Shown here: positions 1 to 10,365 of the stretch, one piece after another
Position numbering within the stretch: the stretch's first letter is position 1
Layout of the letters: each line of letters opens with the position of its first letter
Origin: Microlunatus endophyticus
GTDB taxonomy: Bacteria > Actinomycetota > Actinomycetes > Propionibacteriales > Propionibacteriaceae
DNA: 64,000 nt
Assembly: GCF_014646195.1 (NCBI RefSeq)
Contig: NZ_BMMZ01000011.1
Coordinates: forward strand, 1-64,000
Reading direction: 5' to 3'
The notes under the pieces: generated by a model
What the model saw: only the letters and a program-made list of their open reading frames with translations
Told to the model about the DNA's origin: nothing
Databases searched by the model: none
Made by a program: the position numbers and the translations under genes

Positions 1-15
1 GACCTCGAACACAGT

Positions 16-33
16 TGATGGCATACACCATCA
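16..33. promoter_or_regulatory. Inverted repeat upstream of the propeller gene
   Basis: TGATGG and CCATCA form perfect 6-base arms around a 6-base spacer, in an AT-richer stretch ahead of the first gene. This could be an operator or part of a promoter. There is no independent support, and sequence upstream of the window is missing. Confidence 0.25.
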
Positions 34-79
34 TCCCACACTGTAAACGAATTAATGACGCGCAACACTAGGGGTCGAG

Positions 80-832
80 GTGGCGGCCCGCGTCGCCGTC
101 AGGGTCAGCCACCGGCGGAGCGCGCAGCTGTTCTCTGCCTCGCACCAGCTGATCGGTGGACTTACCGGGATACCGCTCGCCGTTGGTGGTGATCTGGTCG
201 TCAGCGTCGACGATACCGGTGCGCAGTGTCGCTTCTTCGGGTTCCGTGGCACCGAAGAGGTCTTCCGAAGCCCGGCTTTCGACTGCGCTGCCGTGACGTT
301 GAACGGCAGCTATCTGATGTTGGCCGAACGGATGTACTTCCAGGCTCGCGGGCATCCCGCCGGTGGCTGGCAACTCGATCTGCGCAACGGGAAACTGCGG
401 CGGACCGGACCGGTCGCAGCCAATCTCGCTGACCTGCGGTCGCGCTCCGATCTGATATACGCCAGCGATGACGTGCTCGCCCGGCAGACCGGCAAGACGA
501 TCACCGGGCTGGATCCGGATACCCGCAACCGGTTGTGGAGCTACACCGCTGCCGGCGACGACTTGCCGGAAGTCTCGGTGGCCAATGGTGCTGTCATGAT
601 GCTCACCGCGCTCCCGCGCCGGGCAGCAGTGCTGTCCGGGATCGACCCGGAGAGTGGCCCGGAGCTGATGACGGTGCTCGACGGTCGCACCGGAAAGGTC
701 ACCGGTCGCCGGGTGATCACCGCCGGGCACCGCATCCCCGACGGCATCTGGAGCGAGTACGGCATCGGCGCTGGTCGGGCGCTGATCATGATGAACAGCG
801 GGGACGTGTTCGCCATCGGGGCGCATTCCTGA
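80..832 (+). CDS. PQQ-like beta-propeller repeat protein, possibly N-terminally truncated
   Basis: This 250-residue protein is made of short beta-strand repeats typical of PQQ-like/quinoprotein propellers: hydrophobic strand, then Gly/Asp turn, with phrases such as LDGRTGKVTG and a GLDPDTRNRLWSY stretch. It has no signal peptide, membrane anchor or catalytic motif. GTG at 80 follows GGGG at 71-74, and an in-frame TGA at 56-58 rules out any longer version. Actinobacterial propeller proteins usually carry an N-terminal membrane anchor and more blades, so this may be the tail of a longer ancestral gene or a short stand-alone propeller. It converges with aceE. The fold is fairly likely; the function is unknown. 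Confidence 0.55.
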   Translation: MAARVAVRVSHRRSAQLFSASHQLIGGLTGIPLAVGGDLVVSVDDTGAQCRFFGFRGTEEVFRSPAFDCAAVTLNGSYLMLAERMYFQARGHPAGGWQLDLRNGKLRRTGPVAANLADLRSRSDLIYASDDVLARQTGKTITGLDPDTRNRLWSYTAAGDDLPEVSVANGAVMMLTALPRRAAVLSGIDPESGPELMTVLDGRTGKVTGRRVITAGHRIPDGIWSEYGIGAGRALIMMNSGDVFAIGAHS

Positions 833-914
833 GTGAGGCTCGTCGTAAGGCGGATCACCGAAGGTAAGGAATACGAAGGTCTTGGTCCGGCTTCTCGGCT
901 GATCCGAGCAAACC

Positions 915-3683
<2,769 letters not shown>

Positions 3684-3917
3684 CGAGGCTCCTTACCTGT
3701 GCGGCAGCGGGGTGGTGCTGCCGTGAGTCGTGCGCGGGTTGTACGCCCTGTTGTGCGCTGTTTGCACCCTCCATCCTGTCACCTCGGTTCACTGCTGTGT
3801 ATCTGGTCCCAGCGTTACGAGAAAGCAACAGCCGGGCCGAGACTTTCCACACAGGCGTCTGCTCTGGCAGTCTGGCGCACAGCAGCCCGCTGCGGCGGGA
3901 GAAAGAGTGGAGGTGTT

Positions 3918-4343
3918 GTGAGCTCGACGGCACGGCCCGACGGTTCGGATTCGGCTGTCTCACGACTCGGCTTCAAGGCCGGGCAGATCGTTCAGGAGCT
4001 TGGCTGGGACGAAGATGTCGACGAGGACCTGCGGCAGGCGATTGAGGATGCGATCGACGGGGAACTCGTCGAGGAGGCGATGGAGGCGGTCGATGTCGTG
4101 CTGCTGTGGTGGCGCGACGAGGACGGTGACATCACCGACGGCCTGGTGGACGCGGTCACTGATCTGAGCGACAGCGGCCACATCTGGCTGCTCACTCCCA
4201 AGGTCGGCCGCCCGGGGTTCGTCGACGCGACCGACCTGAGCGAGGCGGCGCTCACTGCCGGCCTGGCGCTGACCAACACCGTCCCGGTCACGGCTGGCTG
4301 GACGGCCAACAAGCTGGTTCCGCCGAAGGGCCCGCACCGTTGA
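3918..4343 (+). CDS. DUF3052 family protein
   Basis: This 141-residue acidic protein matches the actinobacterial DUF3052 family: LGFKAGQIVQELGWDEDVDE near the N-terminus, a VLLWWRDEDGD segment in the middle and a C-terminal TANKLVPPK. GTG at 3918 is chosen because GGAGG sits at 3909-3913. The next gene starts inside its stop region (TTGA overlap at 4340-4343), so the two are probably co-translated. The family is widespread in actinobacteria, often next to aceE and a peroxiredoxin as here. Its biochemical role is not established as far as I know. I see no enzyme motif. Confidence 0.85.
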   Translation: MSSTARPDGSDSAVSRLGFKAGQIVQELGWDEDVDEDLRQAIEDAIDGELVEEAMEAVDVVLLWWRDEDGDITDGLVDAVTDLSDSGHIWLLTPKVGRPGFVDATDLSEAALTAGLALTNTVPVTAGWTANKLVPPKGPHR

Positions 4344-4795
4344 TCTCGTCCGATTTCGTCGCGCCTGATTTCGCTCTGCGGAACCAGCACGGCGAAATCG
4401 TCCGGTTGTCGGATCTCCGTGGTGCGCCGGTGGTCGTCGTCTTCTACCCGTACGCCTTCACCGGTGTCTGCAGCGGCGAGATGACCGCGCTCCAGCAGTC
4501 GCTCGGGGATTTCACCGCGGCCGGCGCCCGGGTGCTGGCCGTCTCCACCGACACCATGTACGCGTTGCGGGTGTTCGCAGACCAGCTCGGGCTCGGCTTC
4601 GACCTGCTCAGCGACTTCTGGCCGCACGGCGAGATCGCCAGGGCCTACGACGTGTTCGACGACGAGTTGGGTTGCGCGGTCCGCGGTTCATTCGTGCTGG
4701 ACGCCGAGGGACGACTCACCTGGTCGGTGCGCAACGCGATCGGGGATGCCCGTGATATCGGTGAGCATCTCCGGGCGGTTCAGGCCGGAGCCTGA
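4340..4795 (+). CDS. Peroxiredoxin, AhpE-like (1-Cys type)
   Basis: This thiol peroxidase reduces hydrogen peroxide or organic hydroperoxides. The 151-residue thioredoxin-fold protein has the PxxxTxxC active site (PYAFTGVC), with peroxidatic Cys44. A second Cys lies near residue 115 and does not match a standard resolving position, consistent with the AhpE class. The start is TTG at 4340, overlapping the DUF3052 stop, so expression is probably coupled. Its 3' end overlaps the convergent tatA by 16 bases. It is confidently a peroxiredoxin; the AhpE subclass is inferred from length and motif. Confidence 0.88.
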   Translation: MISSDFVAPDFALRNQHGEIVRLSDLRGAPVVVVFYPYAFTGVCSGEMTALQQSLGDFTAAGARVLAVSTDTMYALRVFADQLGLGFDLLSDFWPHGEIARAYDVFDDELGCAVRGSFVLDAEGRLTWSVRNAIGDARDIGEHLRAVQAGA

Positions 4796-5022
4796 CCCGA
4801 ACCCTGTTCCTGTTCCTGGCCCTCCGCGGCCGGGGCCGCAGCATCCTGCTGCTCCTTGGCGGCCGCAGCGGTGAGGCTGCTGGTCTCTTCCTTGAACTCC
4901 CTGATCGCGCGGCCCGCACCCTTGCCCAGGCCGGCGATCCGGCTGCCGCCGAATAGCACCAGCGCGATCAGAACCACAATGATGATCTCGCTGCCTCCGA
5001 GATCGAATGCCATCGGCGTCAT
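4780..5022 (-). CDS. tatA: Sec-independent translocase subunit TatA
   Basis: This small membrane protein (80 residues) helps form the channel that exports folded proteins with twin-arginine signals. It has one N-terminal membrane helix (IIIVVLIALVLFGGSRI), the conserved FGG/LP-type hinge followed by GLGKGAGRAIREFKEE amphipathic helix, and a low-complexity Gln/Glu/Ala tail. The start could be ATG at 5022 or the internal ATG at 5013 (MAFDLGG). The 3' end overlaps the convergent peroxiredoxin gene. tatC is not in the window. At least two proteins here (at 27108 and 37625) carry Tat-like leader peptides. Confidence 0.9.
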   Translation of the reverse strand: MTPMAFDLGGSEIIIVVLIALVLFGGSRIAGLGKGAGRAIREFKEETSSLTAAAAKEQQDAAAPAAEGQEQEQGSGQAPA

Positions 5023-5120
5023 GGCTCAACGGTAGGCAGAGATCGCCGGCCTGTGTGCCGGTTGACTCCCAGCCTCAGCGCCGCCTCAGCCGCGTGTCGG
5101 CGGTAGTCGGCCGATACTCG

Positions 5121-5142
5121 GTATATGCTCCCTGGCACATAC
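5121..5142. promoter_or_regulatory. Candidate PadR operator
   Basis: GTATATG and CACATAC flank an 8-base spacer (one mismatch between the arms). Within this lies ATGC-N8-ACAT, one base from the known PadR consensus ATGT-N8-ACAT. CGGTATATG recurs as a direct repeat at 5119-5127 and 5144-5152. The site is 38 bases before the PadR start codon, fitting autorepression of the PadR-ABC operon. Confidence 0.6.
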
Positions 5143-5179
5143 CCGGTATATGGCCGGTGCGGTGGCGAAGGGACATGCG

Positions 5180-5821
5180 ATGTCGGTGCGCTGGGGGATT
5201 CTCGCGCTGTTGACGGAAGGGCCGATGTACGGCGCCCGGATCCGTACCGAATTCGAGCAGCGGACCGGCGGCACCTGGCCGCTGAACGTCGGTCAGGTGT
5301 ACACGACGCTGGCCCGGCTGGAACGCGACGGACTGGTCGAGGGCCAGGAAGCCGACGACGAGGGCCGGATCGGCTATCGGATCACCCGCGAGGGCCGGCG
5401 ACAGGTCGAGCTGTGGTGGACCTCGCCGGTGCCGCGCGAGGACTCTCCGCGCTCGGAGTTGGTCATCAAACTCGCGCTGGCGGTGACCGTCCCGGGGGTG
5501 GACGTGCAGCAGATCGTGCAGAACCAGCGTTCGGCGTCGCTGAGTCATCTGCAGGACCTGACCAGACTGAAGCGGGGCACCCAGGCGTCTCCCGCCGGTA
5601 ACGACTCCGGCAGTGATCTTGCCTGGTCGCTGGTCCTTGATCACCTGATCTTCACGGCCGAGGCGGAGTTGCGCTGGCTCGATCACGTCGAGGGTCGTCT
5701 GCAGCGTGAGGCCGTCCGGCGCCCGCAGCACGATCAGCGAGCCGATGATCATCAGGCCGATGATCATCAGGCCCGTGATCGCGATCTTCAGGATCGTGAG
5801 ACCGGGCGGGTGGTGCGGTGA
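5180..5821 (+). CDS. PadR family transcriptional regulator
   Basis: This winged-helix repressor of the PadR family probably controls itself and the ABC transporter behind it. The N-terminal half shows the PadR pattern: WGILALLTEGPMYGARIRTEFE, then WPLNVGQVYTTLARLERDGLVE with the recognition helix. The C-terminal half is helical, as in the PadR dimerisation region. ATG at 5180 is preferred because AAGGGA lies 6 bases before it; ATG at 5150 would add 10 residues but overlaps a repeat of the candidate operator. The last 30 codons hold a 15-bp tandem duplication giving an ADDHQ repeat, unlike the rest of the protein. The stop overlaps the ATPase ATG by one base. Confidence 0.88.
   Translation: MSVRWGILALLTEGPMYGARIRTEFEQRTGGTWPLNVGQVYTTLARLERDGLVEGQEADDEGRIGYRITREGRRQVELWWTSPVPREDSPRSELVIKLALAVTVPGVDVQQIVQNQRSASLSHLQDLTRLKRGTQASPAGNDSGSDLAWSLVLDHLIFTAEAELRWLDHVEGRLQREAVRRPQHDQRADDHQADDHQARDRDLQDRETGRVVR
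5741..5770 (+). repeat. 15-bp perfect tandem duplication inside the PadR gene
   Basis: GCCGATGATCATCAG occurs twice in a row, with a degenerate third copy in the next 21 bases. It encodes two ADDHQ units at the protein's C-terminus and keeps the frame. Confidence 0.85.
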
Positions 5822-6564
5822 TGGCACGCCACGCAGAAGCCGATATCCCCGTCCTGATCCTGGAGAAGCTCAGCCGGATCCACGGATCGGGGGAGTTGAC
5901 CGTGCATGCGCTGCGCCGGATCAACCTCGCGGTCCGGGCCGGTGAATTGATCGCCGTGATGGGACCGTCGGGCTCCGGCAAGTCCACGCTGCTCAATCTC
6001 GCGGGCGCGTTGGACAAGCCGACCTCGGGACGGGTACTGATCGAGGGCGAGGACGTGACCAGCATGCGCCCGTCCGCGCTCGCCGCCGTACGCCGTCGCA
6101 AGGTCGGATTCGTCTTCCAGGATTTCAATCTGGTGCCGTCGCTGACCGCCGCGGAGAACGTCTCGCTGCCGTTGGAACTCGACGGCTGGTCGCCCCGCCG
6201 GACGCGGCAGCCGGTGGCCGAGGCGCTGGACTCGGTGGGTCTGTCGGGGCAGGTCGCGGACCGTTACCCCAGCGAACTGTCCGGCGGGCAGCAGCAACGT
6301 ATCGCGATCGCCCGGTCCTTGGTCGGCCCACGACGCTTGGTGCTGGCCGACGAACCGACCGGAGCACTGGACACCGAGACCGGTGACCAGATCATGGCAG
6401 TGCTGCGCGAGCGGTGTGACGCCGGCGCGGCAGGACTGCTGGTGACCCACGAGCCGCGCCATGCCGGTTGGGCCGATCGGGTGATCTTCCTGCGCGACGG
6501 GGCCGTGATCGACAGCGCGGAGAGCGCTGCGGTCGACGAGCGGCTGATGGGGGGCATCGGGTGA
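5821..6564 (+). CDS. ABC transporter ATP-binding protein, LolD/MacB type
   Basis: This ATPase of about 247 residues energises the FtsX-type permease encoded next. Walker A is GPSGSGKST near residue 43, the Q-loop is FVFQDFNLVPSLT, the signature is LSGGQQQR and Walker B is LVLADEPTGALD, followed by the H-loop THEPRHA. The layout is that of the MacB/LolD/FtsE family. The start ATG at 5821 overlaps the PadR stop; a GTG three bases earlier is also possible. The stop overlaps the permease start (GTGA). With a PadR gene in front, this is the classic arrangement of an antibiotic- or envelope-stress-responsive exporter, but the substrate is unknown. Confidence 0.92.
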   Translation: MARHAEADIPVLILEKLSRIHGSGELTVHALRRINLAVRAGELIAVMGPSGSGKSTLLNLAGALDKPTSGRVLIEGEDVTSMRPSALAAVRRRKVGFVFQDFNLVPSLTAAENVSLPLELDGWSPRRTRQPVAEALDSVGLSGQVADRYPSELSGGQQQRIAIARSLVGPRRLVLADEPTGALDTETGDQIMAVLRERCDAGAAGLLVTHEPRHAGWADRVIFLRDGAVIDSAESAAVDERLMGGIG

Positions 6565-9293
6565 CCACCCAGGTCGACCTCGTGGGGCCACGGCGAGCCG
6601 ATCCGTCCGCCGACCCAGCCGGCGCCTGGCTGAACAGCTGGCTGCTGGCATTGCGGATCGGCTGGCGGGAGATCCGGCGGGCCCGCGGCCGCAGTGCCCT
6701 GATCATGATCATGGTCGGCGCTCCGGTTCTGCTGATCATCGCCGGCGTGACGTGGAACAACAGCAGTTCCGACCAGACGCTGGTGCCGGAGAGGTTCGGG
6801 AACGCTCAGGCGGTCATCCAGGCCGACAAGGACGGTGCCGGGTGGACCGCCGGCCAGGTCGGCTCGCTGATCAACGGCCAGGTCGTCCGGGTGGCCGGTG
6901 GTGAGATAGGGCTGGAGATCGGTGATCAGCTCCGGATCACCGCGGTCGGCCTGCCGGTCGGCGAGATGTCCGGATCCGGGCTCTTCCGGTTGCGGTCCGG
7001 GCACTGGCCGACGGCCGATGATCAGATCATGATCACCAAGGATCTGGCTCGTCGCCACAACCTACGGTTGGGCGCGACGGTTCCCGGATTCTCCTGGCAC
7101 CAGGCGAGTCGGACGGTCGATCTGCACGTCGTCGGCATCGTCGCGCTCCCAGAGGACGACGGCTCGGGCCCCGGCGGAGGTGCCGACGTGGTGACCGGTC
7201 GGTCGCAGTTGATCACCACCGACGATCCGAGCCAGGTGTCCTTCCTGGTCTACCGGGCGGCGCCGGTCAGCTATGACGAGGTCCGTCGGCTGGATCTGCA
7301 CGGCCTGGACGCCACCAGTCGCTATCTGGTGGATCATCCGGAGCTGGTGCCGGGCCAGGACAAGGGCGACGATCAGCAGGATTCCAGCTGGATCGCGTTC
7401 TACGTGCTGGTCGGCGGCGGTTTGCTGTTCGAGGCGATGTTGCTGGCCGGTCCCGCCTTCGCGATCTCCGCTGCGCGGCAACGCCACACCATGGGACTGA
7501 TCGCCAGCAACGGTGCACTCCGCGAGCAGTTGCGCCGACAGTTGCTCGGACAGGCACTGCTGCTCGGGGTGCTCGCCGGTGCGATCGGCGCCGCACTCGG
7601 ACTGGTCACCGGCCGCTATATCTCGGTGGTCTATGCCTGGCTCACCGGCAGTTGGGCGGCGCCGAACGCGCTGTCCTGGTCGCCGGCGCTGGTCGCCTTC
7701 CTGGGGGCCGCCGTGGCGGCGGTCGTCGCCGCGCTGCTCCCGGCCCGCGGCGTCGGGAAGCTGGATCTGGTGGCCGTGCTGCGGCGGCGTACGACCGCCA
7801 CCAGGACGCGGACGTTCGGGCCGGTGGTCGGATCGATCGTGACGGCAGCGGGCCTGGCTGTCGCGTTGGTGCTGGGGTTCGCGGGTGCGCCTGCGATGCC
7901 GCCGCGCTACATCATGGGCGCCTGCACGGCAGCGGCGTTCATCGGCGCGATGCTGATCCTGCCCTGGCTGGTCACCGCGTTGGGTCGCGGAGGACGGTTG
8001 CCGCTTTCGATCCGGCTCGCCGGTCGCGACATCGCCCGGCAGGTGGGCCGGAGCGTGCCCGCGATGTCGGCAGTGCTGGTCGCCAGCGGGATGTTCGCCG
8101 TGATGGGGATCGCCATCGCCTCCGACGATCATGCGCAGGCCGAGGCCTACACCCCGTTCACGACGATGGGGCAGGGGACGATCCAAGGGCCGGTCGAGGA
8201 TATGCAGACCGCCGCCAACATCATCCGGGGCCGGCATCCGGACTGGCGGCTGACCCCGCACAGCAGTCTTGGCGACCCGAACTACTCCGGTGCGGAGCCG
8301 ACCTCGACTGTCGCTCTGGTGCCCAAGGGGTGCACTGCGCAGAAGGCGGTGATCGCCGAGACCCAGGCGGACACGGATCCCGATGCCGACTCCCGATGTG
8401 CGTCCGGGCGAAGCGATTACGGCGAGGCGGTGACGGTGGTGCCGGATGCGCAGATCGCCTCGCTCGGTCTGCCGGACGCCGCAGCCCACGTCCTGGCCGG
8501 CGGGGGAGTCGTGCTGGTCGACCCGCCGCTGGGACTCGAGTGCGGTCCACAACCGTGTGCGCTGTCGGCACGCCGTGATTACCTGACCGGCAACAAGGTG
8601 ACGCTGGTCGGTGGCCTGCCGAAGGGCGACGCGTACGTCCCCGGCAAGCCAGTGACGCTGACTGCCGCGGTGATCGGACGAGCTGACCTCAGCGGTCCGC
8701 AGCTGGGGTGGGCCGACAGCACCATCGGGTGGATCAGCGCCGACGCGGCGACGAAGGCCGACCTGCCCAACAGCGTCGTGCTGTGGACGGTCGACGCGCC
8801 GCACCCGATCACCACCGCCCAGGAGCAGGCCATCAACGAGGTGGTTCCGTCGCACGCACAGCTCCTGGTCGAACGCGGTTTCCAGGGCCAGCTGGCATCG
8901 GCCGGTCGGGTGCTGCTCGGTATCGCCGGTGCGCTGGTGATCGTCGCGGCGCTGATCTCCACGGCGCTTTCCCAGGTCGAGGCTCGACCCGACCTTGCCA
9001 CGCTGACCGCGGTGGGGGCACCGCCGGGTCTGCGCCGGAGGTTCGCCGCAGCCCAAGCGGCGATCCTGGTCCTGGTGGGCATCGTGGCCGGGCAGGTGGT
9101 CGGGATCACGGCCGGGATCGCGTTCGCCGCCTCGAACTCCCGGGGAGACTTCGGTGGCGGTTCCGGGCAGCTGACCATCGCCGTGCCGTGGCAGTTGTCG
9201 GTTCTGTTGCTCGTCGGTGCCGTCCTGATTGCCGCCCTGCTGGCCGTGCTCGGCGCGTGGAGATCGCCGTCGATGACCCGCCGTCTCGGCTAG
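6561..9293 (+). CDS. FtsX-like ABC transporter permease
   Basis: This large permease (910 residues) is the partner of the preceding ATPase. The first membrane helix is near residues 45-65 (LIMIMVGAPVLLIIAG), followed by a large extracytoplasmic domain. A three-helix FtsX core lies around residues 275-400, further helices near 420-500, a second extracytoplasmic domain and a final three-helix FtsX core at the C-terminus. Duplicated FtsX cores in one chain are typical of actinobacterial members of this family. GTG at 6561 overlaps the ATPase stop by 4 bases. It probably moves a lipid or peptide across, or acts mechanically on, the membrane rather than importing nutrients. Confidence 0.9.
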   Translation: MTTQVDLVGPRRADPSADPAGAWLNSWLLALRIGWREIRRARGRSALIMIMVGAPVLLIIAGVTWNNSSSDQTLVPERFGNAQAVIQADKDGAGWTAGQVGSLINGQVVRVAGGEIGLEIGDQLRITAVGLPVGEMSGSGLFRLRSGHWPTADDQIMITKDLARRHNLRLGATVPGFSWHQASRTVDLHVVGIVALPEDDGSGPGGGADVVTGRSQLITTDDPSQVSFLVYRAAPVSYDEVRRLDLHGLDATSRYLVDHPELVPGQDKGDDQQDSSWIAFYVLVGGGLLFEAMLLAGPAFAISAARQRHTMGLIASNGALREQLRRQLLGQALLLGVLAGAIGAALGLVTGRYISVVYAWLTGSWAAPNALSWSPALVAFLGAAVAAVVAALLPARGVGKLDLVAVLRRRTTATRTRTFGPVVGSIVTAAGLAVALVLGFAGAPAMPPRYIMGACTAAAFIGAMLILPWLVTALGRGGRLPLSIRLAGRDIARQVGRSVPAMSAVLVASGMFAVMGIAIASDDHAQAEAYTPFTTMGQGTIQGPVEDMQTAANIIRGRHPDWRLTPHSSLGDPNYSGAEPTSTVALVPKGCTAQKAVIAETQADTDPDADSRCASGRSDYGEAVTVVPDAQIASLGLPDAAAHVLAGGGVVLVDPPLGLECGPQPCALSARRDYLTGNKVTLVGGLPKGDAYVPGKPVTLTAAVIGRADLSGPQLGWADSTIGWISADAATKADLPNSVVLWTVDAPHPITTAQEQAINEVVPSHAQLLVERGFQGQLASAGRVLLGIAGALVIVAALISTALSQVEARPDLATLTAVGAPPGLRRRFAAAQAAILVLVGIVAGQVVGITAGIAFAASNSRGDFGGGSGQLTIAVPWQLSVLLLVGAVLIAALLAVLGAWRSPSMTRRLG

Positions 9294-9309
9294 ATCGGGC
9301 CACGACACA

Positions 9310-10365
9310 ATGGCCTCCATGCTGGCTTGTGTCATCAGAGGAGCGGAACAACTCGCGGTCGAGGAACGGGCCGTACCGGAGCCGGGTGCCGGTGAGGTCG
9401 GGATCGACATCGTCTACGGCGGCGTCTGCGGTTCCGACCTGCACTACTACCACGACGGGGCAGCCGGGGAGTTCGTGATCCGCGAGCCGTTGGTCGTCGG
9501 GCACGAGGTCGTCGGCCGGGTCGCCGTCCTGGGCGACGGCGTGACCGGCGTGGAGGTCGGGCAGCCGGTCGCCGTCCACCCGGCCCAGGTCTGCGGACAC
9601 TGCCAGGAATGCACCTCCGGTCGCCCGCAGCTGTGCGCGTCCAGCCGCTACCTCGGCTCGGCGGCACATTTCCCGCACATCCAGGGCGGTTTCACCCAGC
9701 GCCTGGTCGTCGGTGCGGACCGCGCCGTCCCGCTTCCGGCAGGGATGTCGCTGCGCCGGGCTGCCCTCAGCGAGCCGTTCAGCGTTGCCTACCACGCCGT
9801 CAAGCGGGCGGGCGATCTCAGCGGCCGTACGGTCCTGGTCACCGGCGCTGGGCCGATCGGGGCGCTCGCGGTCGCCGCCGCCCGGCAGGCCGGCGCCGGC
9901 ACCATCTACGTCTCCGATCTGACCGACCATGCGCTGGCCCAGGCCAAACTGATGGGTGCCGATGTGCTGCTGCGCGCCGATCGGCCGGACGACGCCGCCT
10001 GGCCCGAGCAGGTGGACGTCGCGATCGAGGCCTCCGGGAGCGGCCCCGGACTCAACAGCTGCATCCGGACCGTCCGCCGCGCCGGTACCGTCGTCCAGGT
10101 CGGCATCCTGCCGCGCGGCCTGACGGCGATCCTCGGCAACGCTCTGGTCAACAAGGAGTTGCAGGTCCTGGGCTCGTGGCGTTTCCACACCGAATTCGCC
10201 GAGGCGATCGGCCTGCTGGCCGACACCATCGATCCGGAGCCGTTGATCTCCCACGAATTCCCGCTCGAGCAGGCGCAGGCCGCCTTCGACACCGCCAGCG
10301 ACCGGACGACGGCTTGCAAGGTGCTGCTGCGGATCGGCGACCCCGATGCCGGAGCCGGCGCCTGA
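9310..10365 (+). CDS. Zinc-dependent alcohol dehydrogenase, L-idonate 5-dehydrogenase-like
   Basis: This 351-residue medium-chain dehydrogenase probably oxidises a sugar acid or polyol with NAD(P). The catalytic zinc region is CGSDLHYYHDG (Cys40) plus GHE (residues 64-66). Four structural-zinc cysteines lie at 95, 98, 101 and 109. The Rossmann motif TGAGPIGALA is near residue 177. The HYY(x)3G(x)2F(x)IxxP(x)2xGHE pattern is the one seen in L-idonate 5-dehydrogenase (IdnD), which converts L-idonate to 5-ketogluconate. The stop overlaps the next gene's ATG by one base, so it is co-transcribed with the FMN hydroxyacid dehydrogenase. The family call is strong; the substrate is inferred. Confidence 0.82.
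   Translation: MASMLACVIRGAEQLAVEERAVPEPGAGEVGIDIVYGGVCGSDLHYYHDGAAGEFVIREPLVVGHEVVGRVAVLGDGVTGVEVGQPVAVHPAQVCGHCQECTSGRPQLCASSRYLGSAAHFPHIQGGFTQRLVVGADRAVPLPAGMSLRRAALSEPFSVAYHAVKRAGDLSGRTVLVTGAGPIGALAVAAARQAGAGTIYVSDLTDHALAQAKLMGADVLLRADRPDDAAWPEQVDVAIEASGSGPGLNSCIRTVRRAGTVVQVGILPRGLTAILGNALVNKELQVLGSWRFHTEFAEAIGLLADTIDPEPLISHEFPLEQAQAAFDTASDRTTACKVLLRIGDPDAGAGA

Noticed and set aside
5660..5827. Membrane-helix-like peptide on the minus strand over the PadR 3' end
   Set aside because: The hydrophobic string comes from the 15-bp GATCATC repeat read in antisense; there is no start signal or family match.
7062..9410. Long minus-strand reading frame opposite the FtsX permease
   Set aside because: Low-complexity Arg/Gly/Asp-rich translation; the plus strand holds an intact permease with recognisable helices.
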